A DNA stretch of 9,020 bases, taken from NCBI GenBank assembly GCA_050013075.1, contig JBEKFZ010000142.1:1-9020 (forward strand), written 5' to 3'. The position numbers were made by a program, and so were the translations under genes. Each line of letters starts with the position of its first letter. Within the stretch, counting starts at the first letter, position 1. This document shows, one piece after another, positions 5,823 to 9,020 of this stretch. This DNA is from JBEKIK01 sp050013075 (GTDB lineage: Bacteria; Planctomycetota; Planctomycetia; Pirellulales; Thermoguttaceae). The notes under the pieces were generated by a model. It saw nothing but the letters and a program-made list of their open reading frames with translations. It had not been told where the DNA came from and searched no databases.

Positions 5823-6815
5823 TTATACTTGATCCAGCAGCCGCTTCTTCTGAGATTCATAGTCTCCCTGGGTAATCAGACCTTCGTCGACAAGCTGCTT
5901 CAGTTCTTTGAGATTAGCACGAATCTGGTCCATGGTCGGCTTGACCTGCGATGCGGCTTCCGTCTCGGCCGCCGGCTGGTTCAGCATGTCTTTGGCGACG
6001 CTTATTCCCGCCCCGGCGCCCAGACCGGCGGCCAATCCCGCGCCCGCGGCGCTGCCGGGTTGCTTGGCGCTGTCGCGCAATGCCTCGCTCCGCATCACGC
6101 GTTCGTAGTGGCTCAGTTCGTCGCGTCCCACGGCTCGAGTGCCGGCGGCGCGATTGATCGCCTCCTGAACCTCCGGCGGAACGGTAATCGCCTCCACGAT
6201 CATATCCACCAATTCCAATCCATATTGATCGAACTGCTCGTACACGGCCTGCTTGACTTTGGCCGCAAGCTCGTCGTATTTCACCGGCAGGTCCAACACC
6301 GTGGTCATCACCGTCGGCAGGATTTGGGTGAACTTGGAGACGATGATCTTTCGCAAGTATACCTCGACGGCAAAGCTGGTTTCGAGGCCTTGGGTGCCGA
6401 CAAGGGTGTGTAAAAAAGTTCGTGGATCGCGAATCCGCAGGGCGAAGCTGCCGTTGGCCCGCAGGTTGACGATGCGGAATTCGGAATCGCGGAACATGAT
6501 CGGCGCGGAAGTACCCCAGCCTAGGTCGATGAACGTCTTCAGCGCGATGAAATAGACATAGGAACGGAATGGCGACTTGCTCAAGGCCGCGATGTTCAGT
6601 AGTTTGCTGAGCACGGGCAGGTTCTGGGTGCTGAGGGAATGGCGGCCGGCCCGGAACCCATCGGCGGGTTTGCCGTCATGAAAAAAGGCGGCGATTTGCC
6701 CATCCTGTACGATCAGTTGCGTGCCTGACACGAGTTCGGCGGTACCCTGCGGCGGCACGCGAGCCACCATGATCTGGCCGGTCTCGTCCTGAAATTCGAT
6801 CACTTTCCAAGGCAT
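5823..6815 (-). CDS. YdjI-type SPFH domain protein with C-terminal SHOCT domain
   Basis: A 330-aa protein of the SPFH family often labelled 'virion core protein' or YdjI. Residues 1-55 (MPWKVIEFQDETG...VSGTQLIVQDGQIAAFFHDGK) and FRAGRHSLSTQNLPVL (54-69) are the conserved entry strands. WGTSAPIMFRDSEF (100-113), RDPRTFLHTLVG (129-140) and YGLELVDMIVEAITVPPEVQ (198-217) complete the domain. A Gly/Ala-rich linker (254-272) leads to a SHOCT domain, LKELKQLVDEGLITQGDYE (302-320). Most YdjI proteins end in a zinc ribbon, so SHOCT replaces it here. In Bacillus subtilis YdjI works with a PspA homologue and YdjG/YdjH in a membrane-stress complex. No transmembrane helix is seen, so recruitment to the membrane probably needs the operon's membrane partners. 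GAAGGG lies within the 11-base gap after the upstream gene. Confidence 0.92.
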   Translation of the reverse strand: MPWKVIEFQDETGQIMVARVPPQGTAELVSGTQLIVQDGQIAAFFHDGKPADGFRAGRHSLSTQNLPVLSKLLNIAALSKSPFRSYVYFIALKTFIDLGWGTSAPIMFRDSEFRIVNLRANGSFALRIRDPRTFLHTLVGTQGLETSFAVEVYLRKIIVSKFTQILPTVMTTVLDLPVKYDELAAKVKQAVYEQFDQYGLELVDMIVEAITVPPEVQEAINRAAGTRAVGRDELSHYERVMRSEALRDSAKQPGSAAGAGLAAGLGAGAGISVAKDMLNQPAAETEAASQVKPTMDQIRANLKELKQLVDEGLITQGDYESQKKRLLDQV

Positions 6816-6826
6816 GGCGGTTCCCT

Positions 6827-7618
6827 TCAGAATGTCAATGCATTATCGCGCTGGCGAAGCGCAAAGAGCGCTTGCTCCACGGTGTCCCGAGCGCGGGCGA
6901 ACGAGTCGGCCATTTGTTGCGGATCGGCTACGGTCAGCGCGGCAATTGCGTCATGGACGGCGCCTAGTCGCTGCTCAATCAGTTCATCACCGGCCGGGGC
7001 GACGGGCCGTCCGTCGCGCGGCATGATCGCTCCCGTAGCGAGAAGTTGCGTCCGCACCGTGTCCACGCGCCGGGACAACGCCTCGATCTCCGCCAACCGA
7101 TCGGGATTGTGGGCGGCCAGCGAACGCAGGTTGGCCAACAGATTGTCCATGCCTCCCGCATAGGACTCCAGCCGCCGCCGTTGGGCTTGCGGGACGGCGT
7201 CGCGCATCTGCACAACCACTGCCTGGCGGTGCTGGAAAAACATCACAAGGAAAACAAAAAACGTGAATATCAATTGAAGAACAACGATCTTTTGGCTGAA
7301 GAAAGTGTCGGCGTTGTCGGGCGCGGCGGCAATTCCGCCGCTGATAATGATGGCCAGCGTCCAGAAGGCGATCACCGCCATCAGACGCAGACGGTTGGCC
7401 GCATCCGGTTGACTGGGAGACGAGCCGGCTGAGATCACGTAAAGGAGATAACCGAAAAAAATCAGTTCCGCCATGCAACTGGCGATCAGACCGGCGTGAA
7501 ATGCCTGGTTGCGGTCTTCCGGAACAATCAGGGAGAAGTAGGCGGCTACGGTGACGCCGGCCGCGAAAAGGAACAGAATCAACAGGCCGATCAGCGTTGC
7601 GGGATGAATACGATTCAT
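6827..7618 (-). CDS. Four-helix membrane protein with cytoplasmic helical domain
   Basis: A 263-aa protein with four predicted transmembrane helices at about 9-32, 43-63, 79-99 and 110-129. A mostly helical hydrophilic domain follows (132-263), including LESYAGGMDNLLANLRSLAAHNP (split as LESYAGG at 150-156 and NLLANLRSLAAHNP at 159-172), IEALSRRVDTVRTQLLATG (178-196) and ADSFARARDTVEQALFALRQ (237-256). The regular heptad-like helices suggest a coiled-coil binding platform on the cytoplasmic side. I recognise no named family. The start is preceded by AGAGG with a short 5-base spacer. It sits between the first TM2 gene (50 bases before) and the SPFH gene (11 bases after). That placing makes it a likely membrane dock for the SPFH protein, much as small membrane partners accompany YdjI; this is inference. 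Confidence 0.8.
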   Translation of the reverse strand: MNRIHPATLIGLLILFLFAAGVTVAAYFSLIVPEDRNQAFHAGLIASCMAELIFFGYLLYVISAGSSPSQPDAANRLRLMAVIAFWTLAIIISGGIAAAPDNADTFFSQKIVVLQLIFTFFVFLVMFFQHRQAVVVQMRDAVPQAQRRRLESYAGGMDNLLANLRSLAAHNPDRLAEIEALSRRVDTVRTQLLATGAIMPRDGRPVAPAGDELIEQRLGAVHDAIAALTVADPQQMADSFARARDTVEQALFALRQRDNALTF

Positions 7619-7668
7619 AAATACCTCTCAATGCGGTTCCTATTCAGCCGGCATCTGTCTGAGTACTG

Positions 7669-8094
7669 TCAGCCTTGAAGCGGACGCCCCCAACCGTCTC
7701 GATCGATCTGACCGACCAGAATCAGGATCCCCTCGATAATTCCCCACGGCACGGTAACAAACAATCCCCAACCGCAAGTTAGCAAGGTGAGCAGCAACTG
7801 AACGATCCCCAAGCCGGTGTTGCCCAAATAGAAACGATGTACTCCAAGAAAACCGAGGAAAATGCCAAACAAGCCAGCGACGATTTTCGAGCGTGGGGCG
7901 GCGGCAACCGGCTGTGGCGCCTGGCCGACCGGCATTCCCGGCCCCATTTGAATGATCACGTTGACCGGGGCTTGTTGGGCCGCCGATGGGCCTGCCTGGA
8001 CGGTAGGCTGCAAAACAGACTCCACCACGGTGCCGCATTTGCGGCAAACCGTGGTGCCTGGCTGAATCGGAGCACCGCAACTGGTACAGCTCAT
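7669..8094 (-). CDS. Zinc-ribbon TM2 domain protein, first gene of the operon
   Basis: A 141-aa protein. The N-terminal zinc ribbon has C3-x2-C6 and C17-x2-C20 (MSCTSCGAPIQPGTTVCRKCG). A Pro/Ala/Gln-rich linker follows (25-68) with the short strand VNVIIQMGPG. The TM2 domain spans 70-133 with the hallmark GFLGVHRFYLGNTGLGIVQL (81-100), a Cys/Trp-containing turn, a second helix and a charged end (IDRDGWGRPL). TM2 domains form two-helix hairpins and are often linked to cytoplasmic ligand or metal-binding modules. The ATG at 8094 is chosen over one 54 bases upstream because GGAGAG stands seven bases before it and the ribbon begins at residue 2. It leads the six-gene minus-strand operon. The 16S fragment B lies about 140-245 bases upstream in antiparallel orientation. 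Confidence 0.9.
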   Translation of the reverse strand: MSCTSCGAPIQPGTTVCRKCGTVVESVLQPTVQAGPSAAQQAPVNVIIQMGPGMPVGQAPQPVAAAPRSKIVAGLFGIFLGFLGVHRFYLGNTGLGIVQLLLTLLTCGWGLFVTVPWGIIEGILILVGQIDRDGWGRPLQG

Positions 8095-8119
8095 AAAATA
8101 ACTCTCCGCTACCCTTGCT

Positions 8120-8148
8120 AATTTAAAGAATCGCAGATTACTAATCAA
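8120..8148 (-). promoter_or_regulatory. Possible promoter of the six-gene operon
   Basis: On the minus strand TTGATT (8148-8143) and TAAATT (8125-8120) are 17 bases apart, each matching four of six consensus positions. Transcription would start near 8113, about 20 bases upstream of the first ATG. The match is modest, and a stronger upstream or alternative-sigma promoter cannot be excluded. Confidence 0.3.
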
Positions 8149-8230
8149 TCCTCCCCCATAAGATAATTTCTGGAATAGTGAATTCCGGGAGAATTGTCCC
8201 GAAACATGAGGATATATTTACAGAAATTAC

Positions 8231-8339
<109 letters not shown>

Positions 8340-8416
8340 ATTGGTGGGGTGGGAATATGGAAATATCCCGCTTTTCCGACAGTCCATGATACCCCTAATG
8401 TCTCTCCTTTGATCTT

Positions 8417-8578
8417 TCATGCTGCTGCGAGCAACTTTGGCGGGCGGCGAACGAGTTGGCAACCGGAATCTTGCTGAATGCGGCGCAAGTCATTGCAGAT
8501 TAGTTTCAAGTCGCTGCCGAACTTGCGGGTGTGCTCCGTGCGATGACACCGAACTTCCTCAACAATGGGATCGTTCAT
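8417..8578 (-). CDS. Small conserved hypothetical protein (MNDPIVEEVR family)
   Basis: A 53-aa protein beginning MNDPIVEEVRCHRTEHTRKF and continuing LKLICNDLRRIQQDSG, then VRRPPK. I recognise this as a type frequent in cyanobacteria and planctomycetes: (M)xDPIVEEVRxxRxEHAxxFxxDLxxIxxDLRxxxxxSGxxxVxxPP. Its role is unknown, though such genes often occur near toxin-antitoxin or other accessory loci. It should be soluble and helical, with a short Pro/Arg tail. The Met at 8578 is preferred over one 30 bases upstream because similarity starts there. AAAGG lies about ten bases before it, a weak ribosome site. No partner gene is visible on either side, so it stands alone between the 16S fragment and the pyruvate oxidoreductase gene. 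Confidence 0.7.
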   Translation of the reverse strand: MNDPIVEEVRCHRTEHTRKFGSDLKLICNDLRRIQQDSGCQLVRRPPKLLAAA

Positions 8579-8805
8579 CGGACACCATACCTTTAGTCGC
8601 TGTGGCATTTGTCGTGAAACACTACACGTCCTTATTAAAGTAAGTCATTTCATTACAACCACTTCTACCACATTTAATAGCCCTTTGCCTCTCCCCCAGT
8701 CGGCGGTTCTTGCGGGACAGTTCGCAAAGCTGTATTCTAATGGATTCTGCATGTTGCGGATTATTAGAATCATGTCCATTGCCTACCGTATCTTGTCCGC
8801 TCCTC
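8579..8805. other. Intergenic stretch without recognised features
   Basis: No gene, RNA or repeat could be supported here. Open frames that cross it lack ribosome sites and familiar motifs. Confidence 0.5.
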
Positions 8806-8864
8806 CGGGCACAAGTGCCCGGGCTTCCATGTTGGGGCAGCAGTTTAACTGCTGCCCCAACATA
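8806..8864. repeat. Tandem double-hairpin element
   Basis: Two hairpins stand six bases apart. The first is CCGGGCAC-AA-GTGCCCGG (8806-8823), an 8-bp stem with a 2-nt spacer. The second is a perfect 17-bp palindrome around a single T (8830-8864), starting ATGTTGGGGCAGCAGTT. No T-tract follows, so it is not a canonical terminator. It resembles dispersed intergenic hairpin repeats and could act as a bidirectional transcript end or an mRNA-stabilising structure. Confidence 0.75.
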
Positions 8865-8917
8865 GAGGGCTAAACATGTAATGTGACATTAAATTTCTGA
8901 TACCCTCACTTCTAAAA

Positions 8918-8948
8918 ACTGATAACTGAAAACTGACAACTGAAAACT
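8918..8948. repeat. Heptamer tandem repeat
   Basis: Seven-base units ACTGATA, ACTGAAA, ACTGACA, ACTGAAA and a partial ACT stand head to tail, directly before the ribosome site of the last gene. The pattern is like the short tandemly repeated repetitive heptamers of cyanobacteria. Copy number in such arrays often varies between strains. Confidence 0.75.
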
Positions 8949-8970
8949 TTTTAACTTGAGGAGACTTCTC

Positions 8971-9020
8971 GTGGATAAACGACGCTTCGTGACAGTCGAT
9001 GGCAATGAAGCGACGGCCAA
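8971..9020 (+). CDS. nifJ: Pyruvate:ferredoxin (flavodoxin) oxidoreductase, N-terminal 16 codons
   Basis: The window ends 50 bases into this gene. The product starts (GTG start) M-D-K-R-R-F-V-T-V-D-G-N-E-A-T-A, matching the conserved N-terminus of single-chain pyruvate:ferredoxin oxidoreductases (typically MxxRxFxTxDGNEAxAxVAY, then the IYPITPSS motif beyond the window). The full enzyme is about 1,180 aa and converts pyruvate and CoA to acetyl-CoA and CO2 with reduced ferredoxin or flavodoxin, using thiamine diphosphate and iron-sulfur clusters. GAGGAG (8958-8963) lies seven bases before the GTG, supporting this start. The heptamer repeat ends ten bases upstream of that site. The call rests on only 16 residues but the motif is distinctive. 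Confidence 0.8.
   Translation, partial: MDKRRFVTVDGNEATA

Noticed and set aside
5778..6413. Plus-strand open frame of 211 codons opposite the SPFH gene
   Set aside because: It is antisense to a strongly recognised SPFH domain; the His/Arg-rich translation is typical of a complementary-strand frame.
8565..8873. Plus-strand frame of 102 codons ending in the palindrome
   Set aside because: It runs through the hairpin repeats, lacks a ribosome site and has no recognisable domain.

Overview
The window most likely comes from a planctomycete chromosome. It opens with the last ~228 nt of a 16S rRNA gene with planctomycete-like 3' sequence. That gene is closed by its own strong terminator instead of running into a tRNA/23S spacer, a known trait of this phylum. 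Several short hypothetical proteins of types common in planctomycetes and cyanobacteria fit the same origin. The window ends in the first 16 codons of a probable pyruvate:ferredoxin oxidoreductase gene.

Layout. 1-382: 16S 3' end and terminator. 450-2051 (+): a clan-AA aspartic protease, then a toxin-antitoxin island with an antitoxin-like gene, what may be the stub of its lost toxin, and a second complete RelE-type pair whose toxin frame runs on into the next gene. 1906-2844 (-): a double zinc-ribbon membrane protein. 2845-3443: no intact gene, but a decayed, rearranged 16S copy interrupted by a ~106-bp insert with a 10-bp-periodic inverted repeat. 3444-3924 (+): a small conserved hypothetical gene with a good promoter, then a clear DUF2442 pseudogene. 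3919-8094 (-): six tightly spaced genes forming a membrane-stress-like operon. 8231-8339: a second 16S fragment. 8417-8578 (-): a 53-aa hypothetical. 8579-8970: hairpins and a heptamer repeat leading to the pyruvate:ferredoxin oxidoreductase start.

The six-gene operon is the best candidate for a poorly described system. In transcription order it encodes a zinc-ribbon TM2 protein, a four-helix membrane protein with a helical cytoplasmic tail, a YdjI-type SPFH protein ending in a SHOCT domain, an exported CsgG/LpoB-like protein with a C-terminal anchor, a second zinc-ribbon TM2 protein, and a DUF2752 membrane protein. The set suggests a membrane-surveillance or scaffold complex, but this rests only on domain types and gene order.

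The most unusual feature is the pair of 16S rRNA fragments at 3020-3130 and 8231-8339. They agree at 69 of 70 bases over one internal 16S segment, break from 16S at the same base, and lie upstream of, and antiparallel to, genes for zinc-ribbon membrane proteins.
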